The notes below the pieces were generated by a model. That model had not been told where the DNA came from, did no database searches, and saw only the letters and a program-made list of their open reading frames with translations. Positions 45,091 to 54,515 of a stretch of 64,000 bases of DNA are shown here, in pieces. The stretch's first letter is position 1, and each line of letters begins with the position of its first letter. The position numbers and the translations under genes are program-made. Source of the stretch: Paracoccus sp. IB05 (lineage in GTDB: Bacteria > Pseudomonadota > Alphaproteobacteria > Rhodobacterales > Rhodobacteraceae); NCBI RefSeq assembly GCF_016405985.1, contig NZ_JAEFCF010000014.1, forward strand, positions 1 to 64,000. The letters run 5' to 3'.

Positions 45091-46016
45091 TCATCGGTGG
45101 TCTTGATGTGGCGATCCTGCTCGCCTCGCTGATGGTGGGCGCGGTGCCGATCCTGCTCGCGGCCCTTGGCGAGACGGTGGTAGAGCGCTCGGGCGTCCTC
45201 AACCTCGGTGTAGAGGGGATGATGATCATCGGCGCGGTCAGCGGCTTTATCGCCGCCGTGACCTTGCAAAGCCCGGTGGCGGGCTTTGCCGCCGGAGCGG
45301 CCTGCGGCGCCGCCTTCTCGCTGGTCTTCGCGCTTTTGACCCTGGTGTTCCAGGCCAATCAGGTCGCCACCGGCCTTGCGCTGACCCTTTTCGGGATCGG
45401 AGTCTCGTCGCTGGCGGGTCAGGGCTATAATGGCATCAAGCCGCCGGTCACCACGCCTTTAGACCTCGGGCCCTTGCGCGATATTCCCTTCCTCGGCCCG
45501 ATGCTCTTTCGCCATGACTGGGTGGTCTATTTCTCGCTGTTCATGGTGCTCGTCACCTGGATCCTGCTGAACCGCAGCCGGGCCGGGCTGATCATCCGCG
45601 CGGTGGGCGAGAATCACGAAGCCGCGCATGCGCTTGGCTATAAGGTCAACCGGATCCGGCTGTTCTGCATCCTGTTTGGCGGCGCCATGGCCGGGATGGG
45701 CGGTGCCTATGTCAGCCTGGTGCGGGTGCCGCAATGGACCGACAAAATGACCAATGGCGTCGGCTGGATCGCACTGGCGATTGTGGTCTTCGCCTCCTGG
45801 CGGCCCGGACGCGTGCTCTTTGGTGCCTGGCTTTTTGGCGGGCTGATGGTGCTGGGGCCGAACCTCCAGGCCGCAGGCTATGCCATTCCGGTCGAATATC
45901 TGACGATGGCGCCTTACGTCATCACGATCATCGTGCTTGTCATCATGTCCTCGGGTCGCGGCCGCAGCTTTGGCGCGCCGGCCTCTCTGGGACAGAATTT
46001 TCACGCCTCACGCTGA
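45087..46016 (+). CDS. ABC transporter permease, nucleoside/purine type (second)
   Basis: 309 residues with about nine hydrophobic segments. The family motif ALGETVVERSGVLNLGVEGMM is near residue 25 (YufQ-like permeases), and LIIRAVGENHEAAHALGYKV near residue 170 is the ATPase-coupling region. The start overlaps the first permease (ATGA). A stem-loop (46027-46047) separates it from the binding-protein gene. Confidence 0.9.
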   Translation: MIIGGLDVAILLASLMVGAVPILLAALGETVVERSGVLNLGVEGMMIIGAVSGFIAAVTLQSPVAGFAAGAACGAAFSLVFALLTLVFQANQVATGLALTLFGIGVSSLAGQGYNGIKPPVTTPLDLGPLRDIPFLGPMLFRHDWVVYFSLFMVLVTWILLNRSRAGLIIRAVGENHEAAHALGYKVNRIRLFCILFGGAMAGMGGAYVSLVRVPQWTDKMTNGVGWIALAIVVFASWRPGRVLFGAWLFGGLMVLGPNLQAAGYAIPVEYLTMAPYVITIIVLVIMSSGRGRSFGAPASLGQNFHASR

Positions 46017-46026
46017 GGCATCTCTT

Positions 46027-46047
46027 GCCGGGGCCTGCCGCCCCGGC
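46027..46047 (+). other. Stem-loop upstream of the BMP binding-protein gene
   Basis: GCCGGGGC, loop CTGCC, GCCCCGGC: a perfect 8-bp stem in the 50-base gap before the binding-protein gene. No T-run. It may mark the 5' end of a stabilised binding-protein message. Confidence 0.5.
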
Positions 46048-46066
46048 CCGAACGGGGAGACTACCC

Positions 46067-47164
46067 ATGCAACGCAGAAACCTGCTGGCAACTGCCGCCC
46101 TCACCTTTGGCCTCGCGCTGTCAGGCGGCGCCGCCATGGCCCAGGGCCTGGAAAAGGTGAAGGCCTGCTTCATCTATGTCGGCCCGATCGGCGATGGCGG
46201 CTGGACCTATCAGCACCATCAGGGCGCCTTGGCCCTGGTCGAGGAATATGGTGACAAGGTCGAGATCGCCTGGCAGGAATCGGTCCCCGAAGGTGCCGAT
46301 GCAGAACGCGCGATCACCCAGTTCGCGCTGGATGGCTGTAATATCATCTTCACCACCTCTTTCGGCTTCATGGATGCGACCCAGGCCATCGCGGCCCAGT
46401 TCCCCGATATCAAATTCGAGCACGCCACCGGCTTCAAGCGCGACCAGCCGAATGTCTCGACCTATGACGCACGCTTCTATGAAGGGCGCGCCGTCATGGG
46501 CACCATCGCGGGCCATATGACCAAATCGAACAAGATCGGCTATATCGGATCCTTCCCGATCCCCGAGGTCATCCAGGGCATCAATGCCTCCTTCATCCAT
46601 GCGAAGAAGGTGAACCCCGATGTCGCCATGTCGGTGGTCTGGGCCTATACCTGGTTCGATCCGGCGAAAGAGGCTGATGCCGCCAAGGCCCTGATCGACC
46701 AGGGCGTCGACGTGATCCTGCAGCACACCGATTCCACCGCACCGCTGGCCGAAGCGGCCAAGGTTCCGGGCGTGATCGGCTTTGGTCAGGCCTCGGATAT
46801 GTCGGCCTACAAGCCCAGCCCCCGCGTCTCGGCCATCATCGACAACTGGGCGCCCTATTACATCAAGCGCGTCGGCGCGCTGATGGATGGCACCTATGAG
46901 CAATCGGCGGCCTGGGAAGGCATCGCGGGCGGCGAAGTCGAGATCGGCGAGATCACCGAAGCCGTCCCGGCCGAGGTGAAAGCCGCTGCCGAAAAAGTCC
47001 GCGACGATATCGCCGCCGGCACCTACCACCCCTTCACCGGCCCGCTGAACAAACAGGATGGCTCGGCCTGGCTCGCAGAGGGCGAAGTGGCCGATGACGG
47101 CGTGCTCGCGACGATGAACTTCTATGTCGAAGGCATCACCGGCGACATCCCGAACCAGAACTGA
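46067..47164 (+). CDS. BMP family ABC transporter substrate-binding protein
   Basis: 365 residues. A signal peptide ([23 protein letters not shown]) without a lipobox cysteine indicates a soluble periplasmic protein. The BMP/PnrA pattern is clear: [18 protein letters not shown] at the start, then [17 protein letters not shown] and [17 protein letters not shown]. PnrA-type proteins bind purine nucleosides. It closes the xdhABC-transporter operon and is followed by a strong terminator. GGGGAGACTACCC is the ribosome-binding region. Confidence 0.9.
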   Translation: MQRRNLLATAALTFGLALSGGAAMAQGLEKVKACFIYVGPIGDGGWTYQHHQGALALVEEYGDKVEIAWQESVPEGADAERAITQFALDGCNIIFTTSFGFMDATQAIAAQFPDIKFEHATGFKRDQPNVSTYDARFYEGRAVMGTIAGHMTKSNKIGYIGSFPIPEVIQGINASFIHAKKVNPDVAMSVVWAYTWFDPAKEADAAKALIDQGVDVILQHTDSTAPLAEAAKVPGVIGFGQASDMSAYKPSPRVSAIIDNWAPYYIKRVGALMDGTYEQSAAWEGIAGGEVEIGEITEAVPAEVKAAAEKVRDDIAAGTYHPFTGPLNKQDGSAWLAEGEVADDGVLATMNFYVEGITGDIPNQN

Positions 47165-47179
47165 TCGGGGTTCTCCCCA

Positions 47180-47206
47180 AAGGCCCGCCGCTCCGGCGGG
47201 CCTTTT
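47180..47206 (+). terminator. Intrinsic terminator of the xdh-nucleoside transporter operon
   Basis: AAGGCCCGCCG, loop CTC, CGGCGGGCCTT followed by TT and CATT: a perfect 11-bp stem 15 bases after the binding-protein stop codon. Confidence 0.88.
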
Positions 47207-47331
47207 CATTGGCGCCGCGCGCTGCGCGACTGCCACCCGATGCGGCCGCGACAACGGGGCCGGGCTTGACTTCTTCGCATGAGGCGCGTTTTACCGGGGC
47301 CTGGAAAAACACCTCGGAAAGGGGACTGATG

Positions 47332-49113
47332 ATGCACGCCTATCGCAGCCATACCTGTGCGGGCCTCGCACGCGCCAATGTCGGCGAAAATGTGCGTCTC
47401 TCGGGCTGGGTACACCGTGTGCGCGATCATGGCGGCGTGTTGTTCATCGACCTGCGCGACCATTACGGCATCACCCAGGTGCTGGCCGACAGCGACAGCC
47501 CGGCTTTTGCCGAGCTGAACAAGGTGCGCTCGGAATGGGTGATCCGCATTGATGGCCGTGTGAAAGCGCGTGACGAAAGCCTCGTGAACGCAAAGATCCC
47601 GACCGGCGAGATCGAGGTCTATGCGACCGGCGTCGAGGTGCTTGGCTCGGTTGACGGCGACCTGCCGCTGCCGGTCTTTGGCGAGACCGAATACCCCGAG
47701 GAAACCCGTCTCACCTACCGCTTCCTCGACCTGCGTCGCGAGACGATGCATAAGAACATGATCCTGCGCTCTAATGTCGTGCGCTGGCTGCGCAACGCGA
47801 TGTGGGACCAGGGGTTCAACGAATTCCAGACCCCGATCATCACGGCAAGCTCGCCCGAAGGCGCGCGCGACTTCCTCGTGCCCTCGCGCCTGCATCCCGG
47901 CAAGTTCTACGCCCTGCCCCAGGCACCGCAGCAGTTCAAACAGCTGATCCAGGTCGCAGGCTTTGACCGCTATTTCCAGATCGCGCCCTGCTTCCGCGAT
48001 GAGGACCCGCGCGCCGACCGCTCGCCGACCGATTTCTACCAGCTCGATATCGAGATGTCTTTCGTCACCCAGGAAGACGTTTTCGCCACCGTACAGCCGG
48101 TGCTGCAGGGCCTGTTCGAAGAATTCGGGGGGGGCCGCAAGGTCTATGCCGACTGGCCGCTGATTTCCTATCGCGACAGCCTGAAATGGTATGGTTCGGA
48201 CAAGCCGGATCTGCGCAACCCGATTAAAATGGTCGATGTGTCGGAGCATTTCCGGGGCTCGGGCTTTGCGATCTTCGCAAGCCTCCTGGAAAATGAGGGC
48301 ACCGAGGTCCGCGCCATCCCCGCGCCGACCGGCGGATCGCGCAAATTCGCCGACCGCATGAACGCCTTCGCCCAGAAAGAGGGCCTGCCGGGCATGGGCT
48401 ATATCTTCTGGCGCAAGGCCGAAGATGGCTCGACCGAACCCGCCGGCCCCATCGCGAAAGCCATCGGGGCAGAGCGCACCGAAGCAATCCGCACCAGCCT
48501 TGGTCTTGATGTCGGCGACGCGGTCTTCTTCCTCGGCGGCAAGCCCGATGTGTTCGAATCCGTTGCAGGCCGCGCCCGCAACGAGATCGGCCGCGAGCTG
48601 AAACTGACCGAAGAAAACAGCTTCCGCTTTGCCTGGATCGTCGATTTCCCGATGTATGAGAAGACCGAGGAGGGCAAGATCGACTTCTCGCACAACCCCT
48701 TCTCGATGCCGCAAGGCGGGCTTGAGGCGCTGTCGGGCGATCCGCTGAACGTCTATGCCTATCAGTATGATCTGGCCTGCAACGGCTATGAGATCATCTC
48801 GGGCGGCATCCGCAACCATAAGCCGGAAATCATGTATAAGGCGTTTGAACTCGCCGGATATCCGAATTCCGAGGTCGACAAGCGTTTTGGCGGCATGGTC
48901 AAGGCGTTCAAATACGGCGCGCCGCCCCATGGTGGCTGTGCGGCGGGGATCGACCGGCTGGTCATGCTGCTGGCGGATACCACCAATATCCGCGAGGTCA
49001 TCATGTTCCCGATGAACCAGCGCGCCGAAGACCTGCTGATGAACGCGCCCTCTGATCCGACCAATGATCAGCTGCGTGAACTCCGGCTCAGGGTGATCCC
49101 GAAGGACGCATGA
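47332..49113 (+). CDS. aspS: Aspartate--tRNA ligase
   Basis: 593 residues from ATG 47332 ([12 protein letters not shown]); an ATG directly before it (47329) is equally possible, and the longer upstream frame is not supported. The N-terminal OB-fold reads [26 protein letters not shown]. Class II motif 2 is [21 protein letters not shown] and motif 3 is [13 protein letters not shown]. The central bacterial insertion domain is present. It charges tRNA-Asp. It overlaps the next small gene by 4 bases. Confidence 0.96.
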   Translation: MHAYRSHTCAGLARANVGENVRLSGWVHRVRDHGGVLFIDLRDHYGITQVLADSDSPAFAELNKVRSEWVIRIDGRVKARDESLVNAKIPTGEIEVYATGVEVLGSVDGDLPLPVFGETEYPEETRLTYRFLDLRRETMHKNMILRSNVVRWLRNAMWDQGFNEFQTPIITASSPEGARDFLVPSRLHPGKFYALPQAPQQFKQLIQVAGFDRYFQIAPCFRDEDPRADRSPTDFYQLDIEMSFVTQEDVFATVQPVLQGLFEEFGGGRKVYADWPLISYRDSLKWYGSDKPDLRNPIKMVDVSEHFRGSGFAIFASLLENEGTEVRAIPAPTGGSRKFADRMNAFAQKEGLPGMGYIFWRKAEDGSTEPAGPIAKAIGAERTEAIRTSLGLDVGDAVFFLGGKPDVFESVAGRARNEIGRELKLTEENSFRFAWIVDFPMYEKTEEGKIDFSHNPFSMPQGGLEALSGDPLNVYAYQYDLACNGYEIISGGIRNHKPEIMYKAFELAGYPNSEVDKRFGGMVKAFKYGAPPHGGCAAGIDRLVMLLADTTNIREVIMFPMNQRAEDLLMNAPSDPTNDQLRELRLRVIPKDA

Positions 49114-49565
49114 TGTATCAGGCCACGGTCCCCGTCTTTCGCCATTCCCTTTCGCGCATTGCGGATATGGTGGCGATTGCGGGGCCCGAAGCGCTGGACC
49201 AGCCCTTCCAGGACATGACGGCCCGCCAGCGATTTTCCATCGCGGCGGGCCTTTCCCTTGAGATCAGCTTTCCGCTGGCGGGGCGTGATCTGCCGGATTT
49301 GCCAGAGGCGCTCGGGCCGCGTCTTGCGGTGGCGCGGGCCTTGCTGGGCGGTATGAAGCCGAGCGAATTTGACCCCGACCCGTCTCGCAGGATCCGGCGG
49401 CAGATCAACGGGATCTTGCTGGATCTTTCGGCCGGTGACTTCCTGCATCTCTTTGGCATGCCGTCGTTTTTCTTTCAGATCACGCTTGGTTATGCCGGGC
49501 TGCGCGCGGCCGGTGTTGCGCTGAGCGAGGCGGATTTCAACGGGTTCGGCCCTCCGCTACTCTAA
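49110..49565 (+). CDS. DUF1993 family protein
   Basis: 151 residues. The opening [20 protein letters not shown] and the closing [22 protein letters not shown] match the pattern of DUF1993 proteins, a four-helix family related in shape to DinB. Members lack a known reaction. It is translationally coupled to aspS (ATGA), an arrangement of unknown meaning. A second ATG 3 bases later could also be used. Confidence 0.7.
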   Translation: MMYQATVPVFRHSLSRIADMVAIAGPEALDQPFQDMTARQRFSIAAGLSLEISFPLAGRDLPDLPEALGPRLAVARALLGGMKPSEFDPDPSRRIRRQINGILLDLSAGDFLHLFGMPSFFFQITLGYAGLRAAGVALSEADFNGFGPPLL

Positions 49566-49665
49566 GGCCAGTCACACGCTGGAAATCAGTCCAGATCGCA
49601 GGGGCGCTTGCCCGCAGCAAGGACGCTGCCTAGCGTCGCTCTGGTCAGTCAATGGAGGGCGAGCA

Positions 49666-50397
49666 ATGCAGAATGATCAGACCAGGACGGGACCGGTCTG
49701 GGGCGAAGCCCTGCCCGACTGGACGCCGCCGCCTTTGCCCGCGGGTCTCGCGCTTGAAGGGCGGAGCGTGCGGCTTGAGCCGCTTTCGGCCTGGCACCAT
49801 GCGGCCGAGCTTCATGACAGTTTCGCCGGCCATGACCGGCTCTGGGACTATATGGGCTATGGGCCTTTCGCCACGGCTGCGGATTATCACCGCTGGACCG
49901 AAGCCTCTGAGGGCGACAGGGATCCGTATTTCCTTGTGCTGCGCGATCTGGAGACCGGACGGGCCGGTGGGGTTGCCTCTTTCCTACGGATCGCCCCGGA
50001 CAGCGGATCGGTCGAGGTGGGCCATATCTGCATTTCGCCCGCTTTGCAGCGCAAGGTGGCGGTGACCGAAGCGATGCATCTGATGATGGGCTGGGCCTTT
50101 GCCGCCGGATATCGTCGCTATGAGTGGAAATGCAACGCGCTGAACCTGCCCTCGCGCAGCGCGGCGCAGCGGCTGGGCTTTGGCTTTGAGGGCGTTTTCC
50201 GCCAGCATATGATCGTGAAAGGTCACAGCCGCGATACGGCCTGGCTCTCGGTGATCGACAAGGAATGGCCGGCGCTGGAGGCAGCGCATATGGCCTGGCT
50301 TGATCCGTCGAATTTCGACATGGAAGGCCGGCAGAAGACCCGCCTCTCGGATCTGACACGTCTTTTGCTGGCAGTCCGCGATCCCGGGCTTTTGTGA
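49666..50397 (+). CDS. GNAT family N-acetyltransferase
   Basis: 243 residues. It shows the RimJ/RimL-type pattern: LEGRSVRLEPLSAWHHA at the start, VEVGHICISPALQRKVAVTEAMHLMM for the acetyl-CoA loop, RYEWKCNALNLPSRSAAQRLGF for the terminal beta-bulge, and FEGVFRQHMIVKG. It transfers an acetyl group from acetyl-CoA to an unknown amine. A 100-base gap separates it from the DUF1993 gene and GGAGGGCGAGC precedes its ATG. Confidence 0.85.
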   Translation: MQNDQTRTGPVWGEALPDWTPPPLPAGLALEGRSVRLEPLSAWHHAAELHDSFAGHDRLWDYMGYGPFATAADYHRWTEASEGDRDPYFLVLRDLETGRAGGVASFLRIAPDSGSVEVGHICISPALQRKVAVTEAMHLMMGWAFAAGYRRYEWKCNALNLPSRSAAQRLGFGFEGVFRQHMIVKGHSRDTAWLSVIDKEWPALEAAHMAWLDPSNFDMEGRQKTRLSDLTRLLLAVRDPGLL

Positions 50398-50736
50398 ACC
50401 GGGACGGGGCATAACGCGAAAGCTCCGGTCGGGCAGGTCTGCCCCTGGGCAGGTCTGCACCAGGCGGCGCGCCTGTTCCATCCCGCTCTTGCCGGAGCGC
50501 CGTTGAGCCGGCGCGCCGTTAGAAACGCCGTGCCGCTTTACAATTGTTTCGGCTTTCTTTCCGGCCCTGCCTGGCAGTGACTGTGTCGCGGCGGGGGCCG
50601 GACTGGCTCCGCGACAGACATGTCTGCGGGCGCGCGATAGACCACCCGGGGTGCCGCCCAAACCGGAAGGGCGTTCAGTGCCGCAGCACTCATCCGCCCC
50701 GCTCTCGCAGCAAACCGCGCCGGATGTCCGCCCCCC
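50398..50736. other. Convergent intergenic region
   Basis: 339 bases between the acetyltransferase and the receiver-domain gene. A short direct repeat GGGCAGGTCTGC occurs at 50431-50442 and 50447-50458. No gene, strong terminator or RNA was recognised. Confidence 0.5.
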
Positions 50737-51489
50737 TCAGACCCGGCTCTGCCCCGCGCTGCCGGAGCTTTTACCAGGCGGAAGGAAGGCCGGCATCTGG
50801 CGGATCTTTTCGCTCAGGATCGCCCGGATGCGATTGGGATCGCCGTTGCGGCTGACCGCTTCAGCTGCGGATTTCAGCGCCTCATCGCCGCATTGCAGCG
50901 CGAGGCCTGACAGAAATCCGCGCAGCCAGTCGCGGGTGGCCTGCGCCGTGGGGGCAATCTGCAGCGCGGCCTCGGCAAGCCGCAGATCGTCACGCAGCGC
51001 CAGCGGGTCGGGTGCCACCGCGCCATTGCCTCCCCCGCTTCCAGGCGCGCCGCGCAGATGCCGGTCGCACAGATGCGCCAGCACCGCTGCCTGAAACCCG
51101 GCAAGATCGGGCAGCGGCTTGCCGAGATAGCCCGCAGCCCCCGCCCGCATCGCCCGCAGCCTGCCGTCACTGTCGGCGCTGGTTCCCAGCACCACCGGCC
51201 CGCCTGTCCGGCCCAGGCCGCTGATCAGATCTTCGCCCCGCCCATCGGGCAGGCCCAGATCGACAATCACCAGATCCGGCCGGTAGATCCCCAGATGCGC
51301 GGCTGCAACCGCCAGGCTTTCCGCCCGCCTGAGCCGCGCGCCCGAGCGCTGGCACATCAGCCGCAACGCCTCGCTGGCAAAGCGGCTGTCTTCCACCGCG
51401 AGCACCGTCAGCCCCCGCAGCGGCAGCGACAGGGCGACAGGCAGCAGGCCGGGCAGTTCCACCGGACTGGCGGGGAGGCGGCTGGCCAT
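50737..51489 (-). CDS. Response-regulator receiver-domain protein without DNA-binding domain
   Basis: 250 residues. A receiver domain (about residues 27-145) has the acidic pair ED at 33-34, the phosphorylation site Asp77 in VIVDLGLPDG, a conserved Thr in VLGTSADS and Lys in GYLGKPLP. The C-terminal 105 residues are helical (LALRDDLRLAEAALQIAP, GDEALKSAAEAVSR) with no recognised output domain. It might act by protein contact, as in other output-less receivers. No sensor kinase is adjacent. Confidence 0.8.
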   Translation of the reverse strand: MASRLPASPVELPGLLPVALSLPLRGLTVLAVEDSRFASEALRLMCQRSGARLRRAESLAVAAAHLGIYRPDLVIVDLGLPDGRGEDLISGLGRTGGPVVLGTSADSDGRLRAMRAGAAGYLGKPLPDLAGFQAAVLAHLCDRHLRGAPGSGGGNGAVAPDPLALRDDLRLAEAALQIAPTAQATRDWLRGFLSGLALQCGDEALKSAAEAVSRNGDPNRIRAILSEKIRQMPAFLPPGKSSGSAGQSRV

Positions 51490-51649
51490 GGGGCTGATCC
51501 TTTCGCGGCAGCGGTCGGGGATGATTCGCGGCCTCCAGCCTCGCAGAACTCTGGTGAAGCTTGCGTTAACAGAGGCCTCTCTCCCCCTTGCCCAGCCCCG
51601 CCCCCGCGCGCATAAGTCCAGGAGACCCTACATGCAGCAGGAGAAGCCG

Positions 51650-52054
51650 ATGATCGGACGTCTGAACCATGTCGCCATTGCCGTGCCCGATCTTGAAGCC
51701 GCCGCGCGTCAGTATCGCGATACGCTCGGCGCAAAAGTCGGCGCGCCCCAGGATGAGCCCGATCATGGCGTGACGGTGATCTTCATCGAATTGCCGAATA
51801 CCAAGATCGAACTGCTGTATCCGCTGGGCGAAAACTCCCCGATCAATGGCTTTCTGGAAAAGAACCCTTCGGGCGGCATTCACCATATCTGCTATGAGGT
51901 CGAGGATATCATCGCGGCCCGTGACCGGCTGAAGGCGCAGGGTGCGCGGGTGCTGGGCAGCGGCGAGCCGAAGATCGGCGCGCATGGCAAGCCCGTCCTT
52001 TTCCTGCATCCCAAGGATTTCAACGGCTGCCTTGTGGAGCTTGAACAGGTATGA
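51650..52054 (+). CDS. mce: Methylmalonyl-CoA epimerase
   Basis: 134 residues from ATG 51650, preceded by GGAGAAG; ATG 51632 is also in frame with its own AGGAGA. It is a vicinal oxygen chelate protein starting IGRLNHVAIAVPDLEAAARQYR, with GGIHHICYEVEDI giving metal-binding histidines and LHPKDFNGCLVELEQ at the end. It converts (2S)- to (2R)-methylmalonyl-CoA in propionyl-CoA use. It overlaps the DUF1467 gene by 4 bases, a pairing common in this group of bacteria. Confidence 0.93.
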   Translation: MIGRLNHVAIAVPDLEAAARQYRDTLGAKVGAPQDEPDHGVTVIFIELPNTKIELLYPLGENSPINGFLEKNPSGGIHHICYEVEDIIAARDRLKAQGARVLGSGEPKIGAHGKPVLFLHPKDFNGCLVELEQV

Positions 52055-52347
52055 ACCTCACCTCTGGCATCGTCCTTTTCGCGGTCACCTGGTTTCTGAC
52101 CTTTTACATCGTGCTGATGCTGCGCACCCGGACCCAGGCCGAGGCGGGCGAGATCGTGCCGGGCACCCCCGCCGGGGCGCCGGCCGAGGAAAACATCGGC
52201 CGCTCGGCCCTGATTGCCACGGGCTTTGCGCTGGTGATCTGGGGGGCGATGGCGGCGGTGATCCTCTGGGGAGGCATCACCATCGAAGACCTTGATTTCC
52301 GGGGCATTCTGGATCCGAAAGACAGCGTGGAAACGCCGGCATCCTGA
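52051..52347 (+). CDS. DUF1467 membrane protein
   Basis: 98 residues with two membrane segments (residues 6-24 and about 50-75). The pattern SGIVLFAVTWFLTFYIVLMLR is that of DUF1467 proteins found beside methylmalonyl-CoA epimerase in Rhodobacterales. Function unknown. Its start overlaps the mce stop (ATGA), so the two are co-translated. Confidence 0.85.
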   Translation: MNLTSGIVLFAVTWFLTFYIVLMLRTRTQAEAGEIVPGTPAGAPAEENIGRSALIATGFALVIWGAMAAVILWGGITIEDLDFRGILDPKDSVETPAS

Positions 52348-52481
52348 CAGGCCCACACCGCGCGCAACCGGTGGAAAGCAGACGTGATCCAGGCCAGGCC
52401 CATGACGGGCGCGGCCTGGATCAGCGCAGACAGGACAAAAATCAGCGCGGCCAGCAGCGTCTGAGGGGGATCAGGCCGGGA

Positions 52482-53069
52482 TCATTTCGGCCCGAGCCCC
52501 CATTGCACCACCCGCGCGGGATCCGGGCGCGGACGGTCCGGAAACACATGGGCGGCTGTCCCGATATGGATGATGCCCGCCACAGTCTCGGCGCCCTCGC
52601 AGCCAAAGGCCCGCGCCCGGAACACCGCATCATGTGCCGGCCAGCCGCTGAGCCAGTTCGCCCCCCAACCCGAGGCCGTCGCCACCGACAAAAGCGACAT
52701 GCACAGCGCGCCCGCAGACAGAACCTGCTCTTCCAAAGGGATCTTGTCCGAGGCTTTCGGCGCGGAAATCACCACCACCGCCAGATGGCCGCGATCATAC
52801 TGGCCGCGACCTTTTTCAAGCTTTTCCGCATCCGCCCCCAGCTCTTTCGCCCGTGCCTCGGCGAGGTCGGCGAGGCGGGTGAAATCGGATCTCTCCAGCA
52901 CGATCAGGCGCCAGGGCTCCAGCTTGCCATGATCGGGCACCCGCAGCGCCAGCTGCAGCATCGCGGTCAGCTCGTCCCGCGACGGCACCGGCGGGCGAAA
53001 CATCTTGGCCGGCTGCGACAGGCGGGTGGCCAGGAAATCCAGCGCGGCGGTGTTTTTATCGGTCATCAT
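52482..53069 (-). CDS. Nitroreductase family protein
   Basis: 195 residues; the ATG at 53069, and a second directly after it at 53066, follow AAAGGAG. FMN-binding patterns include LTAMLQLALRVPDHGKLEPWRL near residue 33 and GWGANWLSGW near 133. It resembles the YdjA branch of nitroreductases. It reduces nitro or quinone-type substrates with NAD(P)H; the real substrate is unknown. The frame runs 120 bases further upstream but without a ribosome-binding site. Confidence 0.85.
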   Translation of the reverse strand: MMTDKNTAALDFLATRLSQPAKMFRPPVPSRDELTAMLQLALRVPDHGKLEPWRLIVLERSDFTRLADLAEARAKELGADAEKLEKGRGQYDRGHLAVVVISAPKASDKIPLEEQVLSAGALCMSLLSVATASGWGANWLSGWPAHDAVFRARAFGCEGAETVAGIIHIGTAAHVFPDRPRPDPARVVQWGLGPK

Positions 53070-53185
53070 GCTCTCCTTTGCGGCGCAGACCCCTGTCGCG
53101 GCCTGCCGGAAAGCGCGGGCGGTCGGGGAATCTGACCGGCGGACCTTGCCGCCATTTGCCGATGAGGTGAAGCCTTGCTGTGACA

Positions 53186-53755
53186 TCACCCTGGCGCGGT
53201 AAAGCGCGCCTCATGATCCAAGAGCCAGCGTTTGCGCTCCAGCCCGCCGGCATAGCCCGTCAATGCGCCATCCGCACCGACAAGCCGGTGGCAGGGCAGG
53301 ATCAGGTTGAACGGGTTGCTGCCATTCGCATGCCCCACCGCCCGCGCGGCCCCCGGCCTGCCGATCCGGAGCGCCTGTTCGCCATAGGTCACCGGCCTGC
53401 CGGGCGGGATGCGGCGCAAGGCCGCCCAGGCGAGGTTCTGGAACAGGCTGCCCGTCAGCCGGACCGGGATCCGGTCTGTCGCTGCCAGATCACCCGCGAA
53501 ATAGGCCTCCACCGCCGCAGCCAGCCTGGGCGGAATCGCGCCGGGCCGCAGATCGACCGGCCCGATGCGGCGCGAGAGCAGCCGGTGCAGCCGGTCCTCA
53601 TGGTCTGCGTATTCCGATGCCATCAGCCCGCCCGTCGCATCTGTGACCATGATCAGCGCACCCAGCGGGGTCGCGACGCTGCCGATGGTCAGTGCAGCGG
53701 CATGCTCACTGGTCAGATCACTGGCCGGATCACTGGTCAGATCACCGGGCGTCAT
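53186..53755 (-). CDS. ogt: Methylated-DNA--protein-cysteine methyltransferase (Ogt type)
   Basis: 189 residues from ATG 53755. The active site is NLILPCHRLVG near residue 148, with the acceptor cysteine. IPPGRPVTYGEQALRIGRPGAARAVGHANGSN is typical of O6-alkylguanine transferases; the helix-turn-helix binds DNA. It removes alkyl groups from O6-alkylguanine. The N-terminal residues are encoded by a 12-bp tandem repeat (53707-53746). Its start overlaps the 2OG-oxygenase gene by 14 bases, in an alkylation-repair operon with ada. Confidence 0.9.
   Translation of the reverse strand: MTPGDLTSDPASDLTSEHAAALTIGSVATPLGALIMVTDATGGLMASEYADHEDRLHRLLSRRIGPVDLRPGAIPPRLAAAVEAYFAGDLAATDRIPVRLTGSLFQNLAWAALRRIPPGRPVTYGEQALRIGRPGAARAVGHANGSNPFNLILPCHRLVGADGALTGYAGGLERKRWLLDHEARFTAPG
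53707..53746. repeat. 12-bp tandem repeat in the ogt N-terminus
   Basis: CACTGGTCAGAT, CACTGGCCGGAT, CACTGGTCAGAT, then CACC. On the coding strand it gives DLTSDPASDLTS in the first residues of Ogt, before the conserved domain. Confidence 0.75.
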
Positions 53756-54515
53756 GGAAGATGATCCCAAGCGTATGCCTTTGCCCCGAGCGGATGCGGC
53801 TGACGCCATGGCGCAGGTTGACGCGGTAGCTGCCTCTCGCACCCTCGACCGGCCGGTTATGCACCGCAAAGGCGACAGCATCCCCCTGCGCCAGTGGCAC
53901 CACCTCGGCCCGGCTCTGCATCCGGGGGCGTTGCTCGGTCAGCACAAACTCGCCGCCGGTGAAATCGCGCCCCGGCTCGGACAGAAGGAAGGCCACCTGG
54001 ATAGGGAAGGCCAGATCGCCATAGAGATCCTGATGCAGGCAATTGAAATCGCCCGGCCCATATTGCAGGAGGAGCGGCGTCGGACGTGTCTGGCCGGCGG
54101 CATGGCAGTCGCGCAGGAAATCCTCATGACGATCCGGATAGACCCGCCCTGCCCCCAGACGAGCGCTCCAGCCATTCGCGAGCCCGGCGAGATGCGGATA
54201 AAGGGTGCTCCGCAGCCCCGCGATCAGATCCGGCAGCGGGTAGCGGTAATACTTGTATTCGCCCCGGCCAAAGCCATGCCGCGCCATGTGGATATGGCTG
54301 CGAAACGGCGCCTCTGCGCCGTAGGCCCCGGCGAGATCCGCGCATTCCGCGGGTGAAAGGAGCCCCGGCAGAATCGCGCAGCCAAAGCTGTCCATCCCGG
54401 CCGCAAAGGCGGCCCAGTTATAGTGGCGCAGCCTGTCTGTTATATGAGGCGCTGCGCCGGACGCGACCTCCGGCACGACATCCGGCGATGCGCTGATCTC
54501 AGGCAGGCCACTCAT
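53742..54515 (-). CDS. 2OG-Fe(II) oxygenase of the alkylation-repair operon
   Basis: 257 residues. The iron site is read as HQDLYGD (His and Asp, near residue 160) and a distal His in LRHGVSRIRSGQRHTLGIIFHD at the end, with the arginine there for 2-oxoglutarate. This is not the AlkB sequence pattern, but it is a 2OG-oxygenase seen next to ada genes in other bacteria. It probably repairs alkylated bases or nucleotides by oxidative demethylation; this is inference from context. It overlaps both ada (4 bases) and ogt. Confidence 0.75.
   Translation of the reverse strand: MSGLPEISASPDVVPEVASGAAPHITDRLRHYNWAAFAAGMDSFGCAILPGLLSPAECADLAGAYGAEAPFRSHIHMARHGFGRGEYKYYRYPLPDLIAGLRSTLYPHLAGLANGWSARLGAGRVYPDRHEDFLRDCHAAGQTRPTPLLLQYGPGDFNCLHQDLYGDLAFPIQVAFLLSEPGRDFTGGEFVLTEQRPRMQSRAEVVPLAQGDAVAFAVHNRPVEGARGSYRVNLRHGVSRIRSGQRHTLGIIFHDAR

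Noticed and set aside
47209-47328. Longer aspS start
   Set aside because: The added 40 residues have no similarity to aspartyl-tRNA synthetases and the region includes the end of the preceding terminator.
50544-50855. Small plus-strand gene between the acetyltransferase and receiver genes
   Set aside because: R- and P-rich composition typical of a shadow frame, no ribosome-binding site, and overlap with the receiver gene.
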